The notes under the pieces are model-generated. The model searched no databases. It had not been told where the DNA came from and saw only the letters and a program-made list of their open reading frames with translations. From assembly GCF_039534915.1 (NCBI RefSeq), contig NZ_BAAAWE010000001.1, forward strand, positions 6,262,001 through 6,326,000: DNA of 64,000 bases, given 5' to 3'. Both the position numbers and the translations under genes were made by a program. The DNA comes from Streptomyces roseofulvus (GTDB lineage: Bacteria > Actinomycetota > Actinomycetes > Streptomycetales > Streptomycetaceae). Below are positions 42,990 through 51,537 of the stretch, one piece after another (position 1 is the stretch's first letter; the number at the start of each line of letters is the position of its first letter).

Positions 42990-43024
42990 CCGCACGGAGG
43001 CGTCGACGGTGTTAGGTTCATGCC

Positions 43025-43750
43025 ATGGCAGCAGCGGCGACGAACCCCCGGACCCCTCCGAAGCCCGCGATGCGCGACTCCCTCATCGCCGCGGCCTTCC
43101 AGCTCTTCCTGGAGCGGGGCTACGAGCAGACCACCGTCGACGACATCGTCACCCTCGCGGGCGTCGGACGGCGCTCCTTCTTCCGCTACTTCCCGTCGAA
43201 GGAGGACGTGGTCTTCCCCGACCACGAGCAGTGCCTCGACGACATGACCCGCTTCCTCGCCGCCAGCGCCGACACCGACGACCCCATGGTCCGGGTCTGC
43301 GACGCCGCCCGCCTGGTCATGCGGATGTACGCCGAGAACCCCACCTTCTCCGTCCAGCGCTACCGGCTGACCCGCGAGGTCGCCGGGCTGCGCACGTACG
43401 AGCTCTCCGTCGTGTGGCGGTACGAGAAGACCCTCGGCGACTACCTGAGGGGCCGCTGGGCCGACCGCAAGGACGGCACCCTGCGCGCCAACGTGGCCGC
43501 CGCGGCCGTCGTCGCCGCCCACAACCACGCCCTGCGGCACTGGCTGCGCTCGGGCGGCGAGGGCGACCAGCTGGCGGAGGTGGACCGCGCCCTGGAGTTC
43601 GTCCGCGCCACCTGGAGCCCGGACACTCCGGCCGGCACCGGCGGCGACGCGGCGGAGGGGGCCGACGACGTGGTCGTCGTCATCACCAAGCGGTCCACGC
43701 CGATGTGGCGCGTGGTGCGCGAGGTGGAGTCGAGCCTCGACGAGAGCTGA
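43025..43750 (+). CDS. TetR-family regulator of the acd-etf locus
   Basis: 241 residues. The N-terminal helix-turn-helix is QTTVDDIVTLAGVGRRSFFRYFPSKEDVV (approximately residues 36-64), with a helical C-terminal ligand domain and a charged tail. Its own promoter region carries GGCACCGAGTGCC and the same palindrome recurs ahead of the DUF35 gene, in the shared terminator and ahead of acd. It is therefore the best candidate for the local regulator, probably sensing an acyl-CoA. The ATG at 43025 opens with MAAAATNPRTPP. Confidence 0.85.
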   Translation: MAAAATNPRTPPKPAMRDSLIAAAFQLFLERGYEQTTVDDIVTLAGVGRRSFFRYFPSKEDVVFPDHEQCLDDMTRFLAASADTDDPMVRVCDAARLVMRMYAENPTFSVQRYRLTREVAGLRTYELSVVWRYEKTLGDYLRGRWADRKDGTLRANVAAAAVVAAHNHALRHWLRSGGEGDQLAEVDRALEFVRATWSPDTPAGTGGDAAEGADDVVVVITKRSTPMWRVVREVESSLDES

Positions 43751-43798
43751 GGGGGATCTCAGTATCTCGAATTGAGGGAACTCAGGTCTTTCTTTGCT

Positions 43799-43811
43799 GG
43801 CACTGAGTGCC
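43799..43811. promoter_or_regulatory. GGCACTGAGTGCC operator ahead of the DUF35 gene
   Basis: A palindrome with only the central base unpaired; with flanking T and A it becomes TGGCACTGAGTGCCA (43798-43812). It is 53 to 65 bases before the GTG of the next gene, next to a TTGCTG and a CATATCTT that could be promoter boxes. Confidence 0.7.
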
Positions 43812-43863
43812 ATATCTTGGGCTCCATGCACGGTCGAGCCGCCGAGTGCGAGGAGAAGGCATC

Positions 43864-44247
43864 GTGTTCCACACGGGACTGAGGACCCCCGGCGCCGTCC
43901 GGACCGAGGAATCGGCCGCCGGCACCGATCTCTACTTCCAGCGCTGCGCCTGGTGCCACACCACCACCTTCCAGCGCCTGCTCTGCCCGACCTGCGGGTC
44001 GACCGACCTGTCCCCCCAACTCAGCGAGGGGGAGGGCGTGATCACCGTCCGCAGGGCCCACACCGCCGCCGAGGCCGACCTCTGGCCGGTGCACATGGCC
44101 GAGGGCTTCGTGGTCCGCTGCCGGGTCGACGGGCCGCCGCACGCGGTGCGTCCGGGCGTCCGGGTCAAGCTCGCGAGCGCCGCCGACACCGGCCGCCGGC
44201 CGGTCGTCCGGCTGTGCGAGGAGGTCCCGCTGGACGGCTGGATCTGA
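43864..44247 (+). CDS. DUF35 zinc-ribbon/OB-fold protein
   Basis: 127 residues. An N-terminal rubredoxin-like zinc ribbon uses Cys28, Cys31, Cys41 and Cys44; an OB-fold follows (VITVRRAHTAAEADLWPVH). Such proteins bind CoA esters and partner with thiolase-like or acyl-CoA enzymes; no thiolase gene is adjacent. The GTG at 43864 has GAGGAGAAGG upstream. A GGCACTGAGTGCC operator in its promoter ties it to the acd-etf genes. Confidence 0.85.
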   Translation: MFHTGLRTPGAVRTEESAAGTDLYFQRCAWCHTTTFQRLLCPTCGSTDLSPQLSEGEGVITVRRAHTAAEADLWPVHMAEGFVVRCRVDGPPHAVRPGVRVKLASAADTGRRPVVRLCEEVPLDGWI

Positions 44248-44262
44248 GCCCGGGCGCAGACG

Positions 44263-44291
44263 AAGGGGGTGGCACAGAGTGCCACCCCCTT
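44263..44291. terminator. Shared terminator containing the TGGCAC-GTGCCA palindrome
   Basis: AAGGGGGTGGCAC (44263-44275) and GTGCCACCCCCTT (44279-44291) form a perfect 13-base stem with an AGA loop between the convergent DUF35 and etfA genes. Inside it, GGCACAGAGTGCC (44271-44283) differs from the promoter operators by one central base. Confidence 0.85.
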
Positions 44292-44308
44292 GGGCGTGTC
44301 CGACGGCG

Positions 44309-45265
44309 TCAGCGCGCGCCGATCTCCTCGGTCAGCTGCGGCAGCACCTCGAAGAGGTCGCCGACCACGCCGTAGTCGACCAGGTCGAAGATCGGGGCCT
44401 CGGGGTCCTTGTTGACCGCGACGATCGTCTTCGACGTCTGCATGCCGGCCCGGTGCTGGATCGCCCCGGAGATGCCCGCCGCGACGTACAGCTGCGGCGA
44501 GACCTGCTTGCCGGTCTGGCCGACCTGGTTGGAGTGCGGGTACCAGCCGGCGTCCACCGCGGCGCGGGAGGCGCCGACGGCCGCGCCGAGCGAGTCGGCC
44601 AGCTTCTCGACGACCTCGAAGCCCTCGGCGGCGCCGACACCGCGGCCGCCGGAGACCACGATGGCGGACTCGGTCAGCTCCGGACGGCCGGTGGAGACCC
44701 GCGCGGTGCGGGAGACGACCGTGGCGGCGTTGCCGGTGAAGGCGACGGTGACGTTCTCGACCGTGCCGGCGGCCGGGGCGGCCTCCGGGGCGGCGGAGTT
44801 CGGCTTGACGGTGATGACCGGGACGCCGTGCGAGACGCGGGACTTCACCGTGTACGAGGCGGCGAAGACCGACTGCGTGGCGACCGGGCCGTCGGCGCCG
44901 GCCTCCAGCTCGACGGCGTCGGTGATGAGGCCGGAGCCGAGGCGGAGCGCGACGCGGGCCGCGATCTCCTTGCCCTCGCCGGAGGAGGTCACCAGGACGG
45001 CGGCGACCTCCTTCTCCTTCGCGATCTGGGTGAGCGCGTCGACCTTGGGGACGACGAGCTGCTCGGCGAACTCGGCGCCGTCCGCCACGTAGACGGTGCC
45101 GGCGCCGTACTCGGCGGCGGTGGCGGCGACGGAGGCGGCGGCCTCGCCGGCGCCCAGGACGACCGCGGACGGCTCGCCCAGGCGGCGGGCCAGGGTGAGC
45201 AGTTCGAGGGCCGGCTTGCGGACCGCACCGTCGGCGTGGTCCACGAGAACCAGGATCTCAGCCAT
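44309..45265 (-). CDS. etfA: Electron transfer flavoprotein alpha subunit
   Basis: 318 residues. The N-terminal ETF alpha/beta domain is followed by the C-terminal FAD domain with VVSGGRGVG, SNQVGQTGK and the GISGAIQH signature. ETF takes electrons from acyl-CoA dehydrogenases and passes them to the membrane quinone pool. Last gene of acd-etfB-etfA; 33 bases after etfB. The ATG at 45265 is clear. Confidence 0.95.
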   Translation of the reverse strand: MAEILVLVDHADGAVRKPALELLTLARRLGEPSAVVLGAGEAAASVAATAAEYGAGTVYVADGAEFAEQLVVPKVDALTQIAKEKEVAAVLVTSSGEGKEIAARVALRLGSGLITDAVELEAGADGPVATQSVFAASYTVKSRVSHGVPVITVKPNSAAPEAAPAAGTVENVTVAFTGNAATVVSRTARVSTGRPELTESAIVVSGGRGVGAAEGFEVVEKLADSLGAAVGASRAAVDAGWYPHSNQVGQTGKQVSPQLYVAAGISGAIQHRAGMQTSKTIVAVNKDPEAPIFDLVDYGVVGDLFEVLPQLTEEIGAR

Positions 45266-45298
45266 GATTCCTTGCTCCTGAGGTGGGGTGACGGTCGG

Positions 45299-46087
45299 TC
45301 AGATGAACTTCTGGGCGGCGAGGAAGGCGGCCAGCTGCTTGCCGCCGTCTCCGTCCTCGTTCGTGACGATCGTGCCCTGGGTGCGGGCCGGGCGGGCGTC
45401 CGCCGACTCGACCAGGGTCCAGGAGCCGGCCAGGCCGACCTCGTCCTCGTCGATCTCCAGGTCGTCGAGCTCCAGCTCCTCGACCGGCTTCTTCTTGGCG
45501 GCCATGATCCCCTTGAAGGAGGGGTAACGGGCCTCGCCGGACTGGTCGGTGACCGAGACGACGGCCGGCAGCGGGGCCTCGACGAGCTCGGTGGCGGCGT
45601 CGCCGTCCCGGCGGCCCTTCACCAGGTCGCCCTCCACCGAGACCTCGGAGAGGAGGGTGGCCTGGGGCAGGCTCAGCCGCTCGGCGAGGAGCGCGGGCAG
45701 CACGCCCATGGTGCCGTCCGTCGAGGCCATGCCGCACACGACCAGGTCGAAGCCGGTCTTCTCCAGGGCCTTGGCGAGCACCGCGGAGGTGGCGATGACG
45801 TCGGAGCCGTGGATGGCCTCGTCGTTGACGTGGACGGCCTTGTCGGCGCCCATCGACAGCGCCTTGCGCAGGGCGTCCCTGGCGTCGTCCGGGCCGACCG
45901 TGACGACGGTGACCTCGGCGTCGTCGGCCTCCTCGGAGATCCGCAGCGCCTGCTCCACCGCGTACTCGTCGAGCTCCGACAGCAGACCGTCGACCTCGTC
46001 GCGGTCCACGGTCAGGTCGTCGGCGAAACCGCGGTCGCCGGTCGCGTCGGGCACGTACTTCACACAGACAGCGATCCTCAGGGTCAC
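45299..46087 (-). CDS. etfB: Electron transfer flavoprotein beta subunit
   Basis: 262 residues with the ETF beta signature: IAVCVKYVPD at the start, VVTVGPDDARDALRKALSMGADKAV, the recognition loop LAERLSLPQATLLSEV and the conserved ARYPSFKGIMAAKKKP near the C-terminus. It binds AMP and docks on acyl-CoA dehydrogenases. The start is GTG at 46087 with AAAGGAG upstream, 29 bases after the acd stop. Confidence 0.95.
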   Translation of the reverse strand: MTLRIAVCVKYVPDATGDRGFADDLTVDRDEVDGLLSELDEYAVEQALRISEEADDAEVTVVTVGPDDARDALRKALSMGADKAVHVNDEAIHGSDVIATSAVLAKALEKTGFDLVVCGMASTDGTMGVLPALLAERLSLPQATLLSEVSVEGDLVKGRRDGDAATELVEAPLPAVVSVTDQSGEARYPSFKGIMAAKKKPVEELELDDLEIDEDEVGLAGSWTLVESADARPARTQGTIVTNEDGDGGKQLAAFLAAQKFI

Positions 46088-46116
46088 GGCCTGTCTCCTT
46101 TCGACGAGGGGTGGGG

Positions 46117-47268
46117 TTACGGGAGGTTGCGGGCCATGACGATGCGCTGGACCTGGTTGGTGCCTTCGTAGATCTGGGTGATCTTGGCGTCGCGCATCAT
46201 GCGCTCGACGGGGTAGTCGCGGGTGTAGCCGTAGCCGCCGAGGAGCTGGACGGCGTCGGTGGTGACCTCCATGGCGACGTCGGAGGCGAAGCACTTGGCG
46301 GCGGCGCCGAAGAAGGTCAGGTCGCCGTCGACGCGCTCGGACTTCGCCGCGGCGGCGTAGGTGAGCTGGCGGGCGGCCTCGAGCTTCATGGCCATGTCGG
46401 CGAGCATGAACTGCACGCCCTGGAAGTCGGCGATCGGCTTGCCGAACTGCTTGCGCTCCTTGACGTAGCCCTTGGCGTAGTCGAGGGCGCCCTGGGCGAT
46501 GCCGAGGGCCTGGGCGGCGATGGTGATGCGGGTGTGGTCGAGGGTCTTCATCGCGGTGGCGAAGCCGGTGCCCTCGTCGCCGATCATGCGGTCGGCGGGG
46601 ATGCGGACGTTGTCGAAGTAGACCTCGCGGGTCGGGGAGCCCTTGATGCCGAGCTTCTTCTCCGGCGCGCCGAAGGACACGCCCTCGTCGCCCTTCTCCA
46701 CCACGAACGCCGAGATGCCCTTCGACCGCTTCTCCGGGTCGGTGACGGCCATCACGGTGTAGTACTCCGAGACGCCGGCGTTGGTGATCCACCGCTTCAC
46801 GCCGTTCAGCACCCAGAAGTCGCCGTCGCGCACCGCGCGGGTCTTCATGCCGGCCGCGTCCGAGCCGGCGTCCGGCTCCGACAGGCAGTAGGAGAACATC
46901 GCCTCGCCCGCCGCGAGCGGCGCGAGGTACTTGTGCTTCAGCTCCTCCGAGCCGGACAGGATCACCGGGAGCGAGCCGAGCTTGTTCACCGCCGGGATCA
47001 GCGAGGACGAACCGCAGGCGCGGGCGACCTCCTCGATCACGATCACCGTCGCCAGCGCGTCCGCGCCCGCGCCGCCGTAGGTCTCCGGCACGTGCACCGC
47101 GTGCAGGTCGTTGGCGACCAGCGCGTCCAGGGCCTCCTGCGGGAAACGCCCCTCCTCGTCCACCGCCGCCGCGAACGGGGCGATCTTCGCGTCCGCCAGC
47201 GCGCGCACCGACTCCCGGAGCATCTCGTGCTCCTCGGAGGTCCGGTACAGGTCGAAGTCCTTGCCCAT
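46117..47268 (-). CDS. Acyl-CoA dehydrogenase, first gene of the etf operon
   Basis: 383 residues of the short/medium-chain type. Visible: YCLSEPDAGSDAAGM, WITNAGVSEYYTVMAVTD, QLLGGYGYTRDYPVERMMRDAK and QIYEGTNQVQRIV with the catalytic Glu. It should supply electrons to the ETF encoded just downstream. The stop is TAA, rare in this window. The ATG at 47268 (MGKDFDLYR) follows AGGGAG. A split pair of TGGCACTGAGT half-sites sits in its promoter. Confidence 0.93.
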   Translation of the reverse strand: MGKDFDLYRTSEEHEMLRESVRALADAKIAPFAAAVDEEGRFPQEALDALVANDLHAVHVPETYGGAGADALATVIVIEEVARACGSSSLIPAVNKLGSLPVILSGSEELKHKYLAPLAAGEAMFSYCLSEPDAGSDAAGMKTRAVRDGDFWVLNGVKRWITNAGVSEYYTVMAVTDPEKRSKGISAFVVEKGDEGVSFGAPEKKLGIKGSPTREVYFDNVRIPADRMIGDEGTGFATAMKTLDHTRITIAAQALGIAQGALDYAKGYVKERKQFGKPIADFQGVQFMLADMAMKLEAARQLTYAAAAKSERVDGDLTFFGAAAKCFASDVAMEVTTDAVQLLGGYGYTRDYPVERMMRDAKITQIYEGTNQVQRIVMARNLP

Positions 47269-47339
47269 GGTCTTGAGCTCCCTGGAAATGCTTGTGGCAC
47301 CTGGCTGGTGGTACCCGGAAACGCCCGCGGCACCGCGTA

Positions 47340-47377
47340 TGGCACTGAGTACCCTCAGCAAAACACACTCAGTGCCA
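47340..47377 (-). promoter_or_regulatory. Split TGGCACTGAGT operator ahead of acd
   Basis: TGGCACTGAGT (47340-47350) and its exact inverse ACTCAGTGCCA (47367-47377) are 16 bases apart and frame the likely acd promoter, about 72 to 109 bases upstream of the start. Each arm equals most of the 15-base palindrome seen at 43798. Confidence 0.75.
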
Positions 47378-47387
47378 TGACGCCAGA

Positions 47388-47417
47388 GCGCCCCGACGGC
47401 TGATGCCGTCGGGGCGC
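47388..47417 (-). terminator. Terminator of the butyrolactone receptor gene
   Basis: GCGCCCCGACGGC (47388-47400) pairs perfectly over 13 bases with GCCGTCGGGGCGC (47405-47417), loop TGAT. It lies 34 bases beyond the receptor stop and just before the acd promoter. Confidence 0.85.
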
Positions 47418-47450
47418 CCGATCCGCTTTCCGAACCGTCGGGTCCGTTTC

Positions 47451-48125
47451 TCATTCCGAGTCCGTCAGGTTCTCCTCCGAACGGCGCCGGGCGGCCTCGT
47501 ACTCGGCCGCCAGGAGCTCGGCGCGCTCCATGCTCACGTCCAGGGAGATCAGGACCCCCGGCGTGCAGATGCTCGGCATCACGTGGTGGACGAGGACCGC
47601 CACCCGGTGCATCAGGTCGGCGCGGTCGCACAGCACGGCGGAGGTGGCCTGGACGCCCGAGAAGGCGGCGGAGAACAGCTCGGCGGAGTCCTGCGGGTTC
47701 ACGTGCGGCAGCAGCTCCCCCCGCTCCTTCGCGACCGTCAGGGCCTCCGCGATCGAGTCGATCCAGACGCGGAACGGCGCCGCGCGGTTCACCCCGGTGG
47801 CTCCGGGGTCGAGGGCCAGGGCCACGCTCGCGCGCACCAGGGCGTCGTGCTGGAGGCGGTGTGCGAGGAGAAAGCCCTGGTCCACGAGCTCCTGGACCTT
47901 GAGGGTCTGCGGCGGGATCGGGTCGTCGAACATCTGTGCGCCGAGCACCCCGAGTGCCACTTCCTCCTTCGACGCGAAGTGGAAGTAGAGGGCCCCCTTG
48001 GTGACCCCGGCGCGCGCCAGGATCTCCCCGATGGTCGTCCGCTCGTAGCCGCGCTCGGCGAAGACGGACGCGGCGGACTGCAGGATCAGCTGCCTGGTTC
48101 GTATCGCGCGCGCTTGCTGCGCCAA
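47451..48125 (-). CDS. Gamma-butyrolactone receptor, ScbR/ArpA-type TetR regulator
   Basis: 224 residues from the TTG at 48125, which has AGGAGG five bases upstream; an ATG at 48170 would add 15 residues not found in relatives. The start (AQQARAIRTRQLILQSAASVF) and helix-turn-helix (TTIGEILARAGVTKGALYFHF) are those of ScbR/ArpA receptors, and Trp121 in FRVWIDS matches the ligand-pocket Trp of ArpA. Such receptors repress their own gene and the synthase until a butyrolactone releases them. Divergent from the AfsA-like gene, with a candidate ARE between. Confidence 0.9.
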   Translation of the reverse strand: MAQQARAIRTRQLILQSAASVFAERGYERTTIGEILARAGVTKGALYFHFASKEEVALGVLGAQMFDDPIPPQTLKVQELVDQGFLLAHRLQHDALVRASVALALDPGATGVNRAAPFRVWIDSIAEALTVAKERGELLPHVNPQDSAELFSAAFSGVQATSAVLCDRADLMHRVAVLVHHVMPSICTPGVLISLDVSMERAELLAAEYEAARRRSEENLTDSE

Positions 48126-48181
48126 CGGTGCCTCCTGCTGTCTCGCTCGTCCGTGCTCACCGTGTGACATGAAGCATTGAA

Positions 48182-48203
48182 ATGAAAACCGCGTTGTACG
48201 TAT
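48182..48203. promoter_or_regulatory. Candidate autoregulatory element (ARE)
   Basis: Read on the minus strand it begins ATACGTAC and continues ..CGCGGTTTTCAT, matching the conserved ends of the butyrolactone-receptor consensus (AKACNNACC....CGGTTTGTTT) at most fixed positions. It lies 57 to 78 bases upstream of the receptor start and 52 to 73 bases upstream of the AfsA-like start, the right place to control both. Confidence 0.65.
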
Positions 48204-48254
48204 TCTACGCCGGGCCGGTCAACCCGCCGGGGTGCCGGGACGCGAGGGAGACCC

Positions 48255-49199
48255 ATGGACAGCACCGGGCGAGAGTCGTCAACGGGCGTCCCGGGAGAGT
48301 TCGTTCACCGCGCGAACCCCGCCGACATCATGCCCACGGGATGGGCCCGCGAGGACGAGAACCGCTTCTCCGTCTCCGCCCGCTGGCCCGACGCCCACGC
48401 CTTCTTCTCCCCGCTCGTGGGCGGCCTGCACGATCCCGTCCTGGTGGCCGAGACGCTGCGGCAGGCGACCATGCTGGTGGCCCACGCGGAAATCGGGGTG
48501 CCGGTGGACCATCAGTTCGTCATGTGGGACCTCACCTACCGCGTCGACCCCGAGGCGCTCTCCCTCTACGGCCTCTCCCCGGAGGTGGCGGTGGGCCTGG
48601 TCTTCTCGGAGGTCCGCGGGCGGGGCCGGAACCTCCGCACCTTCCGCGCCGACGGAGTGATCCACCGCGAAGGCCGCCGGGTCGCGACCGCCCGGGGCCG
48701 GATCAGCTGCACCTCCCCGCTCGCCTACCGCCGGATACGCGGCGCCCGGATGGACGCCCTCACCACCCCCGTCCCCCTCATACCCGGAGTGGCACCCGAG
48801 GAGGTCGGCAGGGAACATCCCGAGGACGTCGTCCTCGCGCCCGCCACCGGCCGGAACCGATGGCGGCTGCGCATCAACACCGCCCACCCCACCCTCTTCC
48901 GCCGGCCCAACGACCACGTCCCCGGCATGCTGCTCCTGGAGGCGGCCCGCCAGGCGGCCCACCAGGTGACCGGTACGGAAACGTTCTTTCCGTCGGTCGT
49001 GAACATGTCCTTCTCCCGCTACGTCGAACTCGCACCGCCCTGCTGGATCACGGCCGAGTTCGTCCCCTCCACCGACCCGGAACTGGTCGCGGTCCGGGTC
49101 GAGGGACACCAGGACGGCGAGCCCGTCTTCCACTGCACGCTCTCCTCGCCGGCCGACGCCCCCGCGCTCGCCCGGCTCGACCGGCGTCTCACGGGCTGA
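48255..49199 (+). CDS. AfsA/ScbA-type gamma-butyrolactone synthase
   Basis: 314 residues, the family's usual size. It has two hotdog-fold repeats with the AfsA signatures AETLRQATMLVAHAEIGVPV (residues 65-84) and RPNDHVPGMLLLEAARQAAH (about 217-236). AfsA joins a beta-ketoacyl chain to dihydroxyacetone phosphate to begin butyrolactone signal synthesis. GAGGGAG precedes the ATG at 48255. Divergent from the receptor; the next gene, 45 bases on, may reduce the product. Confidence 0.92.
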   Translation: MDSTGRESSTGVPGEFVHRANPADIMPTGWAREDENRFSVSARWPDAHAFFSPLVGGLHDPVLVAETLRQATMLVAHAEIGVPVDHQFVMWDLTYRVDPEALSLYGLSPEVAVGLVFSEVRGRGRNLRTFRADGVIHREGRRVATARGRISCTSPLAYRRIRGARMDALTTPVPLIPGVAPEEVGREHPEDVVLAPATGRNRWRLRINTAHPTLFRRPNDHVPGMLLLEAARQAAHQVTGTETFFPSVVNMSFSRYVELAPPCWITAEFVPSTDPELVAVRVEGHQDGEPVFHCTLSSPADAPALARLDRRLTG

Positions 49200-49244
49200 C
49201 CGGGGCGTAAACTCGCAGGGCCCACCCGCGCCCCGGAAGGTCCC

Positions 49245-50228
49245 ATGGCAACCCGCATCCTCGTCACCGGCGCCACCGGCTTCATCGGCAGCCGGGTCGC
49301 CGCCGCGGCTGCCGCGCACCCCGGCCTCGCCCACGTACGCCTCCTCGTCCGGCGCACCGACGCTCCCCCCGCCCCGCCCACGGCCGGACCGGCCGCCGGC
49401 GGACCCGTCGTCGAGACCGTCCACGGCGACCTCCGGGACCCGGAGAGCCTGCGCCGCGCCTGCGACGGGGTCGACGCCGTCGTCCACTGCGCCTCCGCGA
49501 TCGGCGGCCCCGCGGACCTCCAGCGGGCCGTCAACGACCACGGCACCCGCGACCTCGTGACCGCCGCCGTCCGGGCCGGCACCGGCCGGATCGTCTCCCT
49601 CAGCACCGCCTCCGTGCACGGCCGCGGCCCCTTCCGCGCCGCAGCGCCCGGCAGCCTCCCGCTCGCCCCCGGGTCCACGACCAGCCGGACCAGGGCGGCC
49701 GGGGAGCGGTACGTCCTGGACGCCGGCGGCAGCGTGCTGCGCCCGCACCTCGTCTACGGGACGGGGGACCGGCAGGTCGTCCCCGGCCTCCTGACGCTGC
49801 TCGCCGCGCTGCCGCGACCGCTCGCCTGCACCGGCACGCTCCACTCGACGGTCGAGGTGGACAGCCTGGCGGGCGCCCTGCTGGGCGCGGCGCTCTCCCC
49901 GGCGACCCGGCCCGGCGCGTACTACGTCTCCCACCCCGAACCCGTCTCCGACGCCGCGTTCCTCGCCGCCGTCGACCCCCTGCTGCCGGAGGCCGTACGG
50001 GCCGCCCGGGGTCTTCCCGCGCTGGAGCTCCCCGAGGCCCGCGCGCTGCTCGCCGGGAACCCGGTCGCCGCCCACCACCTGGAGATGTTCGCCGTCGACC
50101 ACTGGTTCGCCGACGAGCGCCCCTGGGAGGACTTCGGCCGCGGCCCGGGCCCCGCCTTCCCCGACGCCTTCGCCCGCCACCTTCCCTGGTACCGGGACCT
50201 CCTGTCCGCCCGCGCCGGCCGGCCGTAG
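49245..50228 (+). CDS. NAD-dependent epimerase/dehydratase of the butyrolactone locus
   Basis: 327 residues of the extended SDR type: ILVTGATGFIGSRVA at the start binds NAD(P), HCASAIGG follows, but the usual Tyr-x3-Lys is hard to place (RTRAAGERYVLDAGG has Tyr without a following Lys), so catalysis may be altered. Homologues next to AfsA genes are thought to help finish the butyrolactone. It shares a probable transcript with the AfsA-like gene (45-base gap). Confidence 0.8.
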   Translation: MATRILVTGATGFIGSRVAAAAAAHPGLAHVRLLVRRTDAPPAPPTAGPAAGGPVVETVHGDLRDPESLRRACDGVDAVVHCASAIGGPADLQRAVNDHGTRDLVTAAVRAGTGRIVSLSTASVHGRGPFRAAAPGSLPLAPGSTTSRTRAAGERYVLDAGGSVLRPHLVYGTGDRQVVPGLLTLLAALPRPLACTGTLHSTVEVDSLAGALLGAALSPATRPGAYYVSHPEPVSDAAFLAAVDPLLPEAVRAARGLPALELPEARALLAGNPVAAHHLEMFAVDHWFADERPWEDFGRGPGPAFPDAFARHLPWYRDLLSARAGRP

Positions 50229-50246
50229 ACCGTCGCCGCCCCGCCC

Positions 50247-51464
50247 TCAGACCGCGGGCAGCGGGACGGCGGCGGACAGGACCGTGCCCTCGCCGGGCGC
50301 CGACTCGACGGTGAGGGTGCCGCCGAGCTGGTCGGTCCGGGTGCGGATGGCCGGCAGGCCGTGGCCGCGCACCCCGCCGTCGGCGCGGACGGCCGCCGGG
50401 TCGAAGCCGCGTCCGTCGTCGGCGACGTCGAGGACGACCTGGTCGTCGAGGTAGGTCAGGGTGAGCGCGGCGGTACGGGCGGCCGCGTGCTCCCGGACGT
50501 TCGCCAGCGCGCCCTGCGCGATCCGCAGCAGCGCCGACTGGACCCGGTCGGGCACCCGGCGCGGCGGGGCGCCCTCGATGTGACAGCGGACCGCGAGTCC
50601 CGCCGTGGACTCCCGGCGGGCCAGGGCGCGCAGCGCCTCGTCCAGGCCGCCGCCCCCGGCGAGGTCGGCCGGGGCGAGGTCGTGGACGAAGCGGCGGGCC
50701 TCGGTGAGGTTGCGCTCGGCGATCTCGCCGGCCGCCCGTACGTGGCGGTGGGCCGTGGCGGGGTCCGAGCGCCAGGTCCGGTCGGCGGCCTGGAGCAGCA
50801 TCCGCTGGCTCGACAGGCCCTGCGCGAGGCTGTCGTGGATCTCCATGGAGAGCCGCTGACGCTCGGCGAGGGTGCCCTCGCGCCGCTCGGTCGCGGCCAG
50901 TTCGCGCCGGGTCCGGACGAGGTCGGCGATCAGTTCGCGCTGCCGCCGGGTCTGCTCGTCCATGCGGACGAAGACGGCGACGCAGATCGCGGCGACGGCG
51001 GGCGGGGCCAGCAGGAGGTCGAACTCGAACCGGCCCGCGAGCCGCAGCTGGGCGGTGACCGAGACCACGGTCAGCAGCCCGACGAGCACCCCCGCGGCCG
51101 GCGGCCGCAGATGCCGCAGCCCGAGGTAGAAGAGCGGGATCGAGCACCAGGCGAAACTGGGGGCGAGGAGGACCAGCGCGACCCAGACCGCCGCGCAGGC
51201 GCCGAGCCACAGGTGCCGGTGCCGCCGCTCGTCGCCGATCGCGGGCTCGGCCACGTACAGCGCGGCGAGGACGGCGGACAGGGCGACCACCCAGGGGGCG
51301 ATCCCGTCGCCGGTGTGCCGCATCAGGAAGCGGGTCAGCGAGGAGCCGAGCAGCAGGAAGAAGCCCGCGTGGAGCAGGACCCGGAACCAGCGGGCCTCGC
51401 CGTCCGCCGTCCCCGGGTCCCCGGCGGGACCCGCCGCCGTCTCCGTACCGTCCCACCGCGCCAT
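50247..51464 (-). CDS. NarL-type sensor histidine kinase without a partner
   Basis: 405 residues. Five to six membrane segments (about residues 28-165) are followed by a HisKA_3 dimerisation helix with the phospho-acceptor in ERQRLSMEIHDSLAQGLSSQ and a HATPase domain (LRIAQGALANVREHA, DDGRGFDP, GHGLPAIRTR). The ATG at 51464 is preferred over a GTG at 51476 that would overlap the GGAGAGG ribosome site. No response regulator is adjacent, so the partner must lie elsewhere. Confidence 0.87.
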   Translation of the reverse strand: MARWDGTETAAGPAGDPGTADGEARWFRVLLHAGFFLLLGSSLTRFLMRHTGDGIAPWVVALSAVLAALYVAEPAIGDERRHRHLWLGACAAVWVALVLLAPSFAWCSIPLFYLGLRHLRPPAAGVLVGLLTVVSVTAQLRLAGRFEFDLLLAPPAVAAICVAVFVRMDEQTRRQRELIADLVRTRRELAATERREGTLAERQRLSMEIHDSLAQGLSSQRMLLQAADRTWRSDPATAHRHVRAAGEIAERNLTEARRFVHDLAPADLAGGGGLDEALRALARRESTAGLAVRCHIEGAPPRRVPDRVQSALLRIAQGALANVREHAAARTAALTLTYLDDQVVLDVADDGRGFDPAAVRADGGVRGHGLPAIRTRTDQLGGTLTVESAPGEGTVLSAAVPLPAV

Positions 51465-51537
51465 GCCGTGCCGCACCTCTCCGCCCGCTGATCGGATGAA
51501 CGGAGCAAACCTCTCATATCCACGGACGCGGGCGGTC

